This document shows positions 52,859 through 62,038 of a DNA stretch of 64,000 nt, piece by piece. Made by a program: the position numbers and the translations under genes. Source of the stretch: Bog-756 sp963699105 (GTDB lineage Bacteria; Actinomycetota; Acidimicrobiia; Acidimicrobiales; RAAP-2). Position 1 is the stretch's first letter, and every line of letters begins with the position of its first letter. The notes below the pieces were generated by a model. That model searched no databases. It had not been told where the DNA came from and saw nothing but the letters and a program-made list of their open reading frames with translations. The DNA is taken from assembly GCA_963699105.1 (NCBI GenBank), contig CAVOTI010000001.1, positions 1,054,001 through 1,118,000 of the forward strand, read 5' to 3'.

Positions 52859-55800
52859 CCGACGGCTCCGTCTCCGGCCGGGAAACCGGCGGCGATCGAC
52901 GACCGATCCGGCGGGGTGAAGGGAGCGGCCGAGCGGTCGACGGTGCCCCACAGGTAGTCGGCGAAGCGCGCCATGCGTCCCCCGGTGCCCGGTGGGTCGT
53001 CAGGTCGGGGCGGCAGCCCCACGATCGACCGGTAGTCGAGGCCGGGGAAAGCCAATCGGACGGCGCCGTCTTCGCCGTCACCTCGGCCGGAGCGTGACCG
53101 CCACTGACTGGGCTTGGCTGTCGATCGGTGCTGCTCGCGGGACAGGACGGGAAAGAGGGGGATGGGCTCCCGCATCCCCCGTCGGTAGCAGTCGACGGCA
53201 ACCTCCAGCGCCGCCGTAGGGTCAACGAGGTCGGCCGCACCGGATGCCGCGGGCACCAGGTCGATCCAGTCCACGCATCCTTTCGATTTGGCCGATCTGC
53301 CGATGACCACCGACCGCCACGGGGTCGAAGGGTCCGACACGGCCAGGACGATCAAGTCCAACCAGGCGGCCAGATGATGGATCGCCCGGACCGTGCTGTA
53401 CTGCACGCGGGCCGGTCCGGGCGTGGCCGGGTCGAGCCGTAACGGAACGGTGCCGACGATGCGGGTGCGGTCGGCCAACTCCAAGTCCACCTCGAAGGGC
53501 TGGGAATCGTCGGGGCGCACGCCGTGGGCCGAAGACTCGGCGGTGATGTCGTTCACCATGGCCGCCAGCTCCTCGACCAGTTGGTCCCCGAGCAGGCCGG
53601 GAGGCAGGGTGCCACGGGCCCGCTCGAGCTCGACCCATGCGTCGGTGTCCAGGCCGGCGAGGCGGGCGGAGAGCAGGCGGTCCCCGACCTTCCACTTGTC
53701 GAGGGGCTCGAGGGACACGGGCAGGACGGTCGAGAGACGTTCCTCGCCGCGGGGCAGGCGGACTTCGAGGGCCTGGTTGACGAAGGCCGCCGCCGGATTC
53801 TTGAGGAAGGAGTGGAGGTCGGCTAGATCGATCACCTCGTTGTGACCTGAGGGGAGCAGATCCACCAGGAAGGGGCGGGCCTCGGGCGTCCGCCGGCGCC
53901 TGGCCCGGGCGCCCTCGAGGTCGGACGGATCGAAGCCCCATGGCCCGACCACTCCCAGCGCACCGTCGACGAAGCACTTCTCGTCGAATGGGTGGCGGGG
54001 ATGATGCACCTCGAGAACCCCGGCCAGAGCCGGGCGCGCCGGCGCATCGACCAGCGCCAGAACGGCCTCGAAAAGCTCGGCGGCCACCAGGGAACGCGGT
54101 ATCTCCTGGTTGGTTCGCACATCCCTGCCATCACGGACGACCACCAGATGGTCACCGGCAGCCAGCACGGCCTCGAGGAGCGCCTGGCGGGACTCGGCCC
54201 TCGGATCACGGTCCCCGGGACGGGAAGCGGCGGCGATCAGATCGTCGGCCGCCGGAGCCGGCGAGCCGAACGACGCCTGGTCCATCCCGAGGATGCAGAC
54301 GACCCGGAACGGTACCCACCGCAGCGGGGTCATCGACGTGACGGTGATGCCACCACGGAAGAAATCGGGTCGGCCCACCTTTCCTCGGAGCTGCTCGTCG
54401 AAGAGCCGCCTGATGTCACCGAAGGTGAGGGGCACCGGCGAGACCGTGCCCTGCCGGGTGGCGGCGTCGAGCACCTCGGCGAGGATCCGGTGGAGGCCCT
54501 CCATCTGCCAGGCGGCGTCGGGGGGAGCGGCGAACACGTCGGCGGTCGCCTGGCGCACCAGGGCGATCCAGCTCTCGACGGACACGGTCTCCCGGGTCCG
54601 CCCGGCCAGGTCGGCCAGTCGGCGGAGCGCCTCGGCCAGGCGTCCCAGGACCTCGACGTCGCCGCCCTCCACCCCGAAGGGGACAACGCCCCCCACCGCC
54701 AGATGCCGGTCGTCGTCGTGAATGGTGGCTCCGAGCACCAGGCGGTCGAGGGCGGCCTGCCAGGTGTTCGACGCGATCACCTCGGGTATGCCGAAACCGG
54801 CGCGCTGGCTGGGGTCGAAGCCCCAGCGGACCTGGGTGCCGGCCACCCACTCGGCTGCGGTGGACAGGTCGTCGTCGTCGAACCGGAAGCGCTGGCGCAC
54901 CGGGGCGAGGGCCAGAAAGTCGAGCACGGCCGGCGCTTCGAACCGACCGGCCACAAGCTCCAAGAGGGCGGCGGCGGCTCCGAGCATCGGGTTGGTCGAC
55001 CTGATGGACTGATCGGCGATGCGAAAACGCAGGGCCGGCGCTCCCCGACCGACCGGCTGTCCCCCGTCGCCGGCCCGATCGGACGACCGGCTGAAGACCG
55101 CTTCGACGAGGGGGGCGAACCGATCGAGGTCGGGGCACAGGACCAGGATGTCCTCCTCGGCCAGGCCGCTGGCCGGCTGGGCCAGCAGGTGGAGCAGTGC
55201 GTCTCGCAGCGCCTGTACCTGGCGGAGGGGGCCGTAGCAGGCGTGGAACCGGACCGACCGGTCGTCGCCATCGGCCGGCATGGGCTCGGGGGTCGAGTCG
55301 GTGCGGATGTCGTGTTGGAGGCGACCGAGGAGCGTGGGGGCGGGCGGGTTGGAATGTTCCGTCTCCACCCGCTCGACCGACGGGAGACCCGTGGCCTCGG
55401 CTTCGGCCAACAACAGGGCGGCCTCCCGCGGGAGGCGCCCCCACGACCTGAGCAGTGGATGGTCGACGGGATCCTGGGCCCGGTCTCGGGCCCGGGAACG
55501 CACGGAACTCAGGTGGCAGGGCTGCAGGAGGAACAGGTGCAGCTCGTGCCGGGCGGCCACCGCGTCGGCCAGGTCGAGGAACCCTTCGCCGGGAAGGAGG
55601 GTGAAGCCGAACAGCAAGAGACGGGGAGGCAATTCGAGGGAGAGGTCGCCCCGGCGGACCCGCTCGACCAGTCCGGGGAGGCGCTCGGGTGGACTCGGCC
55701 TCCCCGATCTCGTTGCGGACCAGTCGCCACAGCTTGGACTGCCAGGCCGCCTGTTGGTCGAGCTCCAGGCCACGACCGTCTCGAAGATGGCCCGAGGCCC

Positions 55801-56254
55801 AGGAGCGGATCATGTCCGGTCGGTGAAGGTGATACCGGTCGAAGAGGTCGGCTATGCGGCGGGCCACCGCATACCGGGATGCGCCCGGTGGCGGCGAGAG
55901 GAAGCCGGCCAGCTCCGGGTGGTCCGCAGCCCGGTCGGCGACGGCCAGCACCGACCACACCAGCCGGTCGATGGCCCACGGATCCTCACGGGGATCGTCA
56001 CGCTCGGCGTTCAAGATGCTGCTCCGCAGGGTGCCCGGATACGCCCGGATGAAATTGGCGGTGATCCCGTCACCGGCGCCACGAGACGAAGCGCCGAGGT
56101 AGCGGGCCAGTTCTAGGGTGAGCCACCGACGCATACCGTCCGACGGGACGGCCAGCCACTCGGGGGTCATCGGATCGGGAGGAGGCTCGGAGAGCACCTC
56201 GGCCAAGCGCCCGGCGAGAGGCGGGGCCGAGTCGGCCGAGTACAGATGCATCAT
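52855..56254 (-). CDS. recC: Exodeoxyribonuclease V subunit gamma, RecC (one frameshift)
   Basis: About 1,132 residues; inactivated-helicase partner of RecB that holds DNA and recognises Chi. The N-terminus reads 'MMHLYSADSAPPLAGRLAEV', then 'PMTPEWLAVPSDGMRRWLTL' and 'TANFIRAYPGTLRSSILNAE', as in RecC; later 'RLLLFGFTLLPGEGFLDLAD', 'LVLCPDLDRFAPLVEAVF'-like text ('DILVLCPDLDRFAPLVEAVF'), 'GITVTSMTPLRWVPFRVVCI' and 'LGMDQASFGSP' follow. A single frame change lies near 55690; the total of 3,400 bases, not a multiple of three, agrees with one indel. Start at ATG 56254 (ATG 56251 possible). First gene of recC-recB-recD. Confidence 0.93.
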
Positions 56255-56562
56255 CGCCAAGGACCCTACTCAGGAGGTGTGACGACGTGGCCGTCGGCCC
56301 AGTTCCGACCCAGCCGGCCCATCCACCTGGGTCGGTCGGCGGGCTGCCGACCAGGACCGGCGCCGACCCCCCGAGCGTGGCCCACGGACTCGAGCACCGG
56401 CAACAGGGACGTGCTATCAAATGGTTCCCACCGGGGCGGCGGATTCCGGCAGAGTCGCTGATCCATGCGCTGGATGGGGCTCGGCCCGATGGTCGAGAGC
56501 ATCTGAGTGATCCCGTCGTCCGGCCAATGGAGCCGGTCCAGTCGTGCAGCTAGGAGGATGGC
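56255..56562. other. Divergent intergenic region between recC and the DUF4282 gene
   Basis: 308 bases. Promoter region for both directions. A minus-strand open frame (56266-56727) runs through it and across the start of the DUF4282 gene on the opposite strand; its sequence has no family resemblance, so I do not call a gene. TAGGAGGATGGC just before 56563 is the ribosome site of the plus-strand gene. Confidence 0.5.
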
Positions 56563-57111
56563 ATGAGCGATACCCAGCAGGGTCCAGGTTGGTGGCAGGC
56601 CGCTGACCACAAGTGGTACCCGCCCGAGCTGAGTCCTGGTTACCAGGCCCCCCAATCGGCGCCTCCCCAATCGGCGCCTCCCCAATCGGCGCCTCCCCAA
56701 TTGGCCCCTGCCCAATCCTTCTTCCAACCTCCGTCCGGGTCGGGCCTCGACAATTCGCTGGAAGCCAGGACCTTCGTCCGCTCGCTGTACGACTTCTCCT
56801 TCTCGAGCTTCATCACGTTGAAGGTCATCCGGGTCCTATACATCTTGATCACCATCCTCTACACGCTCTTTGCCCTCATCACCCTCGTGGTGGCATTGGT
56901 CGGGGCGATAGTCGACCGCGATGTGATCGAACTGGTGATAGCGATCATCATCGTGCCGATCGCCTACTTCATCTACCTGACGGTGGCTCGCATCTTCATG
57001 GAGATACTGATGGTGCTGTTCAACATCGGAAAAGATGTCCGGTCCATTCGGGACCGTGGTGATGCGAGGCTCGGACAGGGCCCGACCGGTGGCGCGGCCG
57101 GGCTGTACTGA
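56563..57111 (+). CDS. DUF4282-type membrane protein with N-terminal WWQAADHKWYPPE motif
   Basis: 182 residues. The N-terminal 'GPGWWQAADHKWYPPE' is a short motif that I recognise from many Acidimicrobiia membrane proteins. It is followed by a Pro/Gln linker encoded by three perfect copies of a 15-base unit (AATCGGCGCCTCCCC, about 56653-56699) giving 'QSAPPQSAPPQSAPPQ'. Residues 68-155 are a DUF4282-like domain with two membrane helices: 'VIRVLYILITILYTLFALI' and 'IIVPIAYFIYLTVARIFMEI'. GGAGG lies eight bases before ATG. Function unknown. Confidence 0.82.
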   Translation: MSDTQQGPGWWQAADHKWYPPELSPGYQAPQSAPPQSAPPQSAPPQLAPAQSFFQPPSGSGLDNSLEARTFVRSLYDFSFSSFITLKVIRVLYILITILYTLFALITLVVALVGAIVDRDVIELVIAIIIVPIAYFIYLTVARIFMEILMVLFNIGKDVRSIRDRGDARLGQGPTGGAAGLY

Positions 57112-57344
57112 CCGCAGCCCCGGGCGCCCCGAGCGCGTCAGGGGCCCTCTGCGTGCCGGGTCATCGAGCTCCTCGGGTACCGAGGTTGGCCAAGGGAGCC
57201 TGCTCCCATCGGCCCAGATCGCCGTCGGTGAGGCTCCCCACCCTCTCCGACCAGCTGGTCGGCGCATCGACCCATAAGCTGCAGGGAAGTGCTAACAAGT
57301 GGGCATCGGCCCAACCCCGGGCGCGGATTCCGAAGGGGGATGTC

Positions 57345-57965
57345 ATGGGACATCTGCTGTTGGCAACGAGGTCCGGTGGCGGGGCCGGCATACTCATCAT
57401 CGTCTACATCGCCATCTACATCATCTTCGCCCTGGGTGTCTACGGGTCGTACCAGAAGGCCGCCCCACAGGGCGAACCGGCTTGGGCAGCATTCGTCCCC
57501 ATCTACAACTTCATCGTGCTACTGAGGGTGGCGGGCCGGCCGGCTTCTTGGGCGTGGTTCCTGCTGTTGGTCTTCGTACCCTTCGTCGGCAGTCTCGCTC
57601 TCCTGGTGGTGTCGATCATCGTGCTCCACGACGTCTCGAAGAGCTTCGGGCACGGCGGCGGCTTCACCGTCGGACTGGTGCTGCTCTCGGTGATCTTCTG
57701 GTACATCCTGTGGCTCGGGAAGAGCACCTATCTCGGTCCGAAGGGACCGGCCGGGCTGGCGGCAAACAACGCCGGCGGCGCCTACGGAGCCCAGTACTAC
57801 CCGCCCCAGCCCGGGTACCCGCCGCCCCAGCCCGGGTACCCGCCTCCCGGTCAGGCTCCGGCTCCACCACCGCCGCCGGCTGCCCCTCCGGCCTATCCGC
57901 CCAGCACACCACCCGGCCAAGGCCCACCGCCCGCTCCCCCCGGGCAGATGCCACCGCTGCAGTAG
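57345..57965 (+). CDS. DUF5684-type membrane protein with proline-rich tail
   Basis: 206 residues. Four membrane segments: 'AGILIIVYIAIYIIFALGVY', 'AAFVPIYNFIVLLRVAG', 'AWFLLLVFVPFVGSLALLVV' and 'VGLVLLSVIFWYILWLG'. The 'AWAAFVPIYNFIVLLRVAGR' and 'LHDVSKSFGHGGGF' strings fit DUF5684. The tail is Pro/Gly/Tyr-rich with two exact copies of CCGCCCCAGCCCGGGTACC (57801-57842) encoding 'PPQPGYPPPQPGYPPP', as in disordered tails of actinobacterial membrane proteins. GGGGGATGTC before ATG 57345 supports this start. Function unknown; ends 34 bases from the convergent DUF6295 gene. Confidence 0.8.
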   Translation: MGHLLLATRSGGGAGILIIVYIAIYIIFALGVYGSYQKAAPQGEPAWAAFVPIYNFIVLLRVAGRPASWAWFLLLVFVPFVGSLALLVVSIIVLHDVSKSFGHGGGFTVGLVLLSVIFWYILWLGKSTYLGPKGPAGLAANNAGGAYGAQYYPPQPGYPPPQPGYPPPGQAPAPPPPPAAPPAYPPSTPPGQGPPPAPPGQMPPLQ

Positions 57966-57998
57966 TCGGTCCCGCTCACCGGTCGGTCGGCCGGCGCC

Positions 57999-58295
57999 TC
58001 AAGCCGGTATCCCGACGTCGGATGGACGGTCGGCGTGTGCCAGTTCGGCAGGAATATTCTCCAAGGTCCGGAGGATTCCCTCGGCCAGGGCCCGAGCCGC
58101 CGACGGCTCGAGTTCGACGGCCACCCGGGCGCCAGGCCCCCGCGACGGATTGATCAGATCGATGTTCAGAGTGTGCTCGGCCTGGGCATGCACCGGATGG
58201 TCGAAGTAGACGGTGGCGTCGGTCAACGGGAACCAACCCTCGGCGCCCTTGCCGCTGCCGGTAATGGTCAGGGTCGTCGTCTGGTAGGTACACAC
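57999..58295 (-). CDS. DUF6295-family protein
   Basis: 98 residues beginning 'MCTYQTTTLTITGSGKGAEG' and 'WFPLTDATVYFDHPVHAQAE', then 'HTLNIDLINPSRGPGARVAV' and 'ELEPSAARALAEGILRTLEN', which I recognise as DUF6295; the family has no known function. No membrane segment. AAGGACTC upstream of the ATG is a fair ribosome site. It is just downstream of the dienelactone hydrolase gene on the same strand (57 bases), so the two may be cotranscribed. Confidence 0.78.
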   Translation of the reverse strand: MCTYQTTTLTITGSGKGAEGWFPLTDATVYFDHPVHAQAEHTLNIDLINPSRGPGARVAVELEPSAARALAEGILRTLENIPAELAHADRPSDVGIPA

Positions 58296-58352
58296 AGCGG
58301 AGTCCTTTCGGTTCGATTCGTGGCTGATGAAAAACGAACGGCTGCCTGGTGG

Positions 58353-59102
58353 TCAGTGACCGGCCAGATGGCGGCCGAAGAACTCCCAGATCCGCTCCCA
58401 CCCCTCGTTGGCGACCTCGGGCCGGTAACTGGGTCGATTGGTTGCGAAAAAGGCGTGCCCGGCGCTGGGGTACGAATGGAACTCGAACTCCTTGCCCGCT
58501 TTGATCAGCGCCTGCTCGAGCTCGTCGACCTGCTCGGGTGACGGGTACTGGTCCTCTGCGCCGAACAGTCCGAGCAGCGGGCACGACAGGTGCTCGGCCA
58601 GATGGACGATCGGTTCGACGCTGAGCGGGAATCCATCTGGAGGAGACCCGACCACGAAGGCGCCGTAGCAGTCGACGGCAGCGTCGAGATCCAGGCTGCA
58701 GGCGGCCAGGAACGATTGTCGCCCGCCCGAGCAGTAGCCGATGGTGGCCGTCTTGCCATTCGAGGAACCGCTGGACCGCAGAAATGCAGCGGCCCCGGCC
58801 ACATCTCCCACCAGGCGGGCGTCGGGCACTCCCCCCTGGGCCCGAGCGGCGGCGGCGGCGTCGTCAGGGCTGGCACCGGGCGCCTCGCGGAAATAGAGAT
58901 TCGGACAGATGGCCAAGTAGCCATGGGCCGCGAAGTTTCTGGTGATCTCCTTGGTGGGATCGTCGTAACCCGGCATGTGGTGGATGACCACGACCCCTCC
59001 GGTCGGGTCCCCGTCGAGAGGTTGGGCGAAGTAGCCCTCGATCGGGTCGCCGTTGTGTCCTTCGAACTGCACGGTCTCGGCTCGCATTGCGCCTGCGGTC
59101 AT
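58353..59102 (-). CDS. Dienelactone hydrolase family protein
   Basis: 249-residue alpha/beta hydrolase. 'GVVVIHHMPGYDDPTKEITR' is the oxyanion-side strand; the nucleophile elbow 'TIGYCSGGRQSFLAA' has Cys as in dienelactone hydrolases; Asp in 'LLGLFGAEDQYPSPEQVDE'; His in 'HSYPSAGHAFFATNRPSYRP'. Triad order Cys-Asp-His is complete. GTG or ATG start; ATG at 59102 encodes MTAGAMRAE, and ATG 59087 is possible. Natural substrate unknown; carboxymethylenebutenolidase activity is a family inference. No other aromatic-degradation genes are nearby. Confidence 0.9.
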   Translation of the reverse strand: MTAGAMRAETVQFEGHNGDPIEGYFAQPLDGDPTGGVVVIHHMPGYDDPTKEITRNFAAHGYLAICPNLYFREAPGASPDDAAAAARAQGGVPDARLVGDVAGAAAFLRSSGSSNGKTATIGYCSGGRQSFLAACSLDLDAAVDCYGAFVVGSPPDGFPLSVEPIVHLAEHLSCPLLGLFGAEDQYPSPEQVDELEQALIKAGKEFEFHSYPSAGHAFFATNRPSYRPEVANEGWERIWEFFGRHLAGH

Positions 59103-59172
59103 CTATGTCCTCCTGTCGTCGGCTGTCCGGTGGCGCCCGGGTCCCGCCCGGAACCGGGCCGGCCCGGGTCGG

Positions 59173-59643
59173 TCATAGTTCGATCTCATCTCTCAACTCG
59201 CGCAGTCGGACCGCCTTGGTGGCCCGTTCGTGCCGGAAGGCACCGATGCGGGCCAACGTGTTGTCCAACCGGGAGAGCAATTTGTCGTTGGCCTCGATGG
59301 CCTCTTCCAGCAGCTCCCGTCGCTCCCGGGGAGAGGAGTCTCCCCACCGGAGCTCCGATCTCACCCGGTCGAGAGTGGCGATGTCCTCGGTATCCAGGAC
59401 CACGCCCACCTCGGCCAGGGAGAAGCCCAACAGCTCCTGGAGGTCCTTGATGCGGAGCACGCGGGCCATGTCGGCCGACGAGTAGAGCCGTTCCCCGCGG
59501 CCGCGGTAGCTGCTGGGGCGGATGAGCCCGAGCTCCTCCCAGTAGCGCAGCGTCCGAGTGGTCAGCCCGGTCAGCTTGGCCACCTCGCCGATACGGAGGA
59601 CCAAGGGCGGAGGTTGCGTGGTGGCGTTTCTGGTGGCCGTCAC
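59173..59643 (-). CDS. MerR-family transcriptional regulator
   Basis: 156 residues. MerR winged helix at about 16-85: 'LRIGEVAKLTGLTTRTLRYW' and 'EELGLIRPSSYRGRGERLYS', then 'MARVLRIKDLQELLGFSLAE'. A long coiled helix ('EANDKLLSRLDNTLARIGAF') makes the dimer. No cysteine-based metal site is visible, so a drug-type ligand is more likely than a metal. GTG 59643 overlaps the stop of the MFS gene (GTGA), so it is the second gene of the exporter operon and probably its regulator. Confidence 0.92.
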   Translation of the reverse strand: MTATRNATTQPPPLVLRIGEVAKLTGLTTRTLRYWEELGLIRPSSYRGRGERLYSSADMARVLRIKDLQELLGFSLAEVGVVLDTEDIATLDRVRSELRWGDSSPRERRELLEEAIEANDKLLSRLDNTLARIGAFRHERATKAVRLRELRDEIEL

Positions 59644-61577
59644 GACTCCAGTCCTCCCGCCGTGGTCCGGCCCGTCCGCCCGGCATCGACCATGGCCGCC
59701 GGCACCGGAGGACCCGGGGCCGGTGTCGGGTCTGACGCCGGACCTGGTGCCGGCGCCGGTCGATCCTCCTCCTCGCCCCCCGAGACGACCCACTCCTCGG
59801 CGTTGGCGGCGTTGCTCCCGTCGCCGAGACCCGGGCGGCCGGTCTCGTCGCCCTCGGAGTAGACATACTTGCCACCCCGCAGCCACGATGCCGCCGCCGC
59901 CAACAGGCTGGCCACGATGGCAAAGTCGAGAGCGGCGTGGAGGCCGGCCTTGAACGGGGCACTGATCAGCCCCGGAAAGAAGCTGCGGCCCGTGAGGGCG
60001 TGTTGCTGGGCTACGGGAAGCTGGCCCAGCACATGGGCTCCGATGAGGTGCTCGACGGGGTCGTAGCCCAAGAAGGCGGCAAACAGCGTCGACACCGGCG
60101 AGAGATGGGCGGCACCGTCGGCCACGTTCCTCGGCACTCCGTGGGCCACCAGACCGTGCAGCAGGTTCTGAGGAAGTGACGACCCGAGCCCCACGATCAT
60201 CAGGGTGAAGAAGATCCCGATGGACAGCACCTGCGCCGAGTTCTGGAACGTCGTGTTCATCCCCGACCCGGCCCCGCGGTGCTGGGGAGGAAGGCTGTTC
60301 ATGACGCCGGCCCGGTTGGGCGACCCGAAGGCGGCCATGGTCAAGCCGGTGAAAAGCAGGAGCACGGCGAACACCCAGTAGGGGAAGTCGACCGGCAGGA
60401 CCTCGAGGAGAGCGAACGAGATGGCGGCCCCCACCATACCTCCGGTGGCGAACGGTCGGGCCCCGTACCGGTCCGACAGCACGCCGGACACAGGCCCGGC
60501 GATGAGAAACCCGAGCGTGAGCGGCAGCATGGCGATCCCGGCCCACAGCGGGGTCACGCTGAAGGTGTAGCCGTGCAACGGCAGCCAGATGCCTTGGAGC
60601 CAGATGATCAGCATGAACATGAGGCCGCCGCGGCTCAGGGCGGCGAGGAAGCTGGCCAGCACTCCGCTGGTGAAAGCGCGGATCTTGAACAACTGGAGGC
60701 GGAACATCGGTTGAGGGACCTTGGTCTCGATGACGCAGAAGGCGATCAACAGGGCCACCCCGAGCAGCAGTGAGGTGATGACCACCGGGCTGGTCCACCC
60801 CATCACGTGATGACCGTAGGGCTCGATGCCGTAGGTGATACCCACCATGACCAGGATCAGCCCGATGGCGAACGTGATGTTCCCCGGCCAGTCGATGCGG
60901 GCCGGCCGCTTCGGGCTGGTCTCGTGGAGTCTGAGGTAGCCGAATACGGTGGCGAACAGCCCGATCGGCACGGAAACCAAAAAGATGAGGCGCCAATCGA
61001 TCGGGGCGAGAAGGCCGCCGAGCACGAGCCCGATGAACGTGCCGCTGAAGGCAGCCGCCTGGTTCACCCCGAGGGCCATGCCGCGCTGGTTGTCGGGGAA
61101 CACGTCGGTGAGGATGGCCGCTGAGTTGGCCATCAGCATGGCCGCACCCACTCCTTGGAACACCCGCATGGTGATCAGCCACACACCGGCGGCGTGCCCG
61201 GTCATCCAGGTGATGCTGAGCATCAGGGAGAAGAACGTGAATACGGCGAATCCCAGGTTGTAGGTGCGTACGCGTCCGTAGATGTCGCCCATGCGACCGA
61301 GGCTCACCACCAGAACGCTCGTCACGACCAAAAAGCCCAGGATCATCCAGAGCAGATAGAAGGTGTTTCCCGGTTGGAGCGGGTCGATCCCGATCCCCCG
61401 GAAGATGTCAGGAAGGGCGATCAGCACGATGGAGCCGTCGATGGTGGCCATCAGCATGCCCAGGGTGGAGATGAACAACGCCACCCACTTGTAGTTGGCC
61501 GGCAGGTCGGCCAGGGAGCCGTCGGCCCGTCGGGTGCGTGCCGCTCTCCCCTCCTTTACGCCCTGCCACATGGCCAT
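59640..61577 (-). CDS. MFS transporter, DHA2 (EmrB/QacA) drug:proton antiporter type
   Basis: 645 residues with about 14 membrane helices. 'WVALFISTLGMLMATIDGSI' with 'VLIALPDIF' is helix 1 of the DHA2 group; motif A 'SLGRMGDIYGRVRTYNLG'; 'RVFQGVGAAMLMANSAAILT' is motif B with the conserved Arg; motif C-like 'GVNQAAAFSGTFIGLVLGG'. The last 75 residues are a Pro/Gly-rich hydrophilic tail. ATG 61577. Coupled to the MerR regulator by GTGA. Expected to export lipophilic drugs with protons; cargo unknown. A promoter region with repeats lies just upstream. Confidence 0.92.
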   Translation of the reverse strand: MAMWQGVKEGRAARTRRADGSLADLPANYKWVALFISTLGMLMATIDGSIVLIALPDIFRGIGIDPLQPGNTFYLLWMILGFLVVTSVLVVSLGRMGDIYGRVRTYNLGFAVFTFFSLMLSITWMTGHAAGVWLITMRVFQGVGAAMLMANSAAILTDVFPDNQRGMALGVNQAAAFSGTFIGLVLGGLLAPIDWRLIFLVSVPIGLFATVFGYLRLHETSPKRPARIDWPGNITFAIGLILVMVGITYGIEPYGHHVMGWTSPVVITSLLLGVALLIAFCVIETKVPQPMFRLQLFKIRAFTSGVLASFLAALSRGGLMFMLIIWLQGIWLPLHGYTFSVTPLWAGIAMLPLTLGFLIAGPVSGVLSDRYGARPFATGGMVGAAISFALLEVLPVDFPYWVFAVLLLFTGLTMAAFGSPNRAGVMNSLPPQHRGAGSGMNTTFQNSAQVLSIGIFFTLMIVGLGSSLPQNLLHGLVAHGVPRNVADGAAHLSPVSTLFAAFLGYDPVEHLIGAHVLGQLPVAQQHALTGRSFFPGLISAPFKAGLHAALDFAIVASLLAAAASWLRGGKYVYSEGDETGRPGLGDGSNAANAEEWVVSGGEEEDRPAPAPGPASDPTPAPGPPVPAAMVDAGRTGRTTAGGLES

Positions 61578-61611
61578 CGGCTCACCCGGGTCCGTTGCTC
61601 GATTACATCCG

Positions 61612-61639
61612 CGTCAAGTTATCTTAACGCATACGTCAA
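61612..61639 (-). promoter_or_regulatory. Repeats and palindrome upstream of the MFS-MerR operon
   Basis: On the minus strand TTGACG occurs twice (61634-61639 and 61612-61617 on the plus strand as CGTCAA), 22 bases apart, and between them is the palindrome GTTA-TCT-TAAC (61618-61628). One TTGACG may act as a -35 box. The compact AT-rich block 35 bases before the MFS ATG is the likely operator-promoter for the MerR protein. Confidence 0.5.
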
Positions 61640-62038
61640 TCCGGGTGGTTCGAGGTTCGTCCGGTTTTCTCCGCTCACCTGGCCGGCCGGGCCGGCCGGC
61701 GGCCCGTCGCTTGGCCGAGGCTGAGAGCGGTCGGCGTGGGCCGGCCGTTCACTTTCGCGTTTCACCTACTGTTGGTAGGTAAGGCGAGGTGGGCCGCGGT
61801 GGTGGTGCTCTCCAATCGATGAGTCCCCACTTGATTGGGACGACACATCGGATGGCGCCACCCACCACTGAACACCTCTGCCCCACCACGAAGAGAGATC
61901 CATACTTGACACCTCCTGACGAGGACACTATTCACTTGTGCCCAGGTGCGCCGGGCAGTCGAGAACACCACTCGGCAAGGCGGGAGGCGGAAGGTGGTCC
62001 AAGTGGGCGAGGTCATCAGGCGGGGCGTTCGAATTTCG
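61640..62038. other. Gene-free interval before the secreted protein
   Basis: About 400 bases. GC palindromes around 61680-61700 (GGCCGGCCGGGCCGGCCGG-like), a perfect palindrome ACCTAC/GTAGGT at 61764-61780 (listed separately), then lower-GC sequence running into the next gene. An in-frame ATG at 61946 precedes the chosen start of the secreted protein but would add 31 arginine-rich residues before the signal peptide. Confidence 0.45.
61764..61780. repeat. Perfect palindrome ACCTAC-TGTTG-GTAGGT
   Basis: Six-base arms at 61764-61769 and 61775-61780 around a 5-base centre. No T run follows, so an operator for an unlinked regulator is as likely as an RNA hairpin. It lies about 190 bases from the MFS start and 260 from the secreted protein start. 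Confidence 0.45.

Noticed and set aside
56266..56727. Minus-strand open frame between recC and the DUF4282 gene
   Set aside because: It overlaps the well-supported DUF4282 start, reads its tandem repeat in antisense, and shows no recognisable domain.
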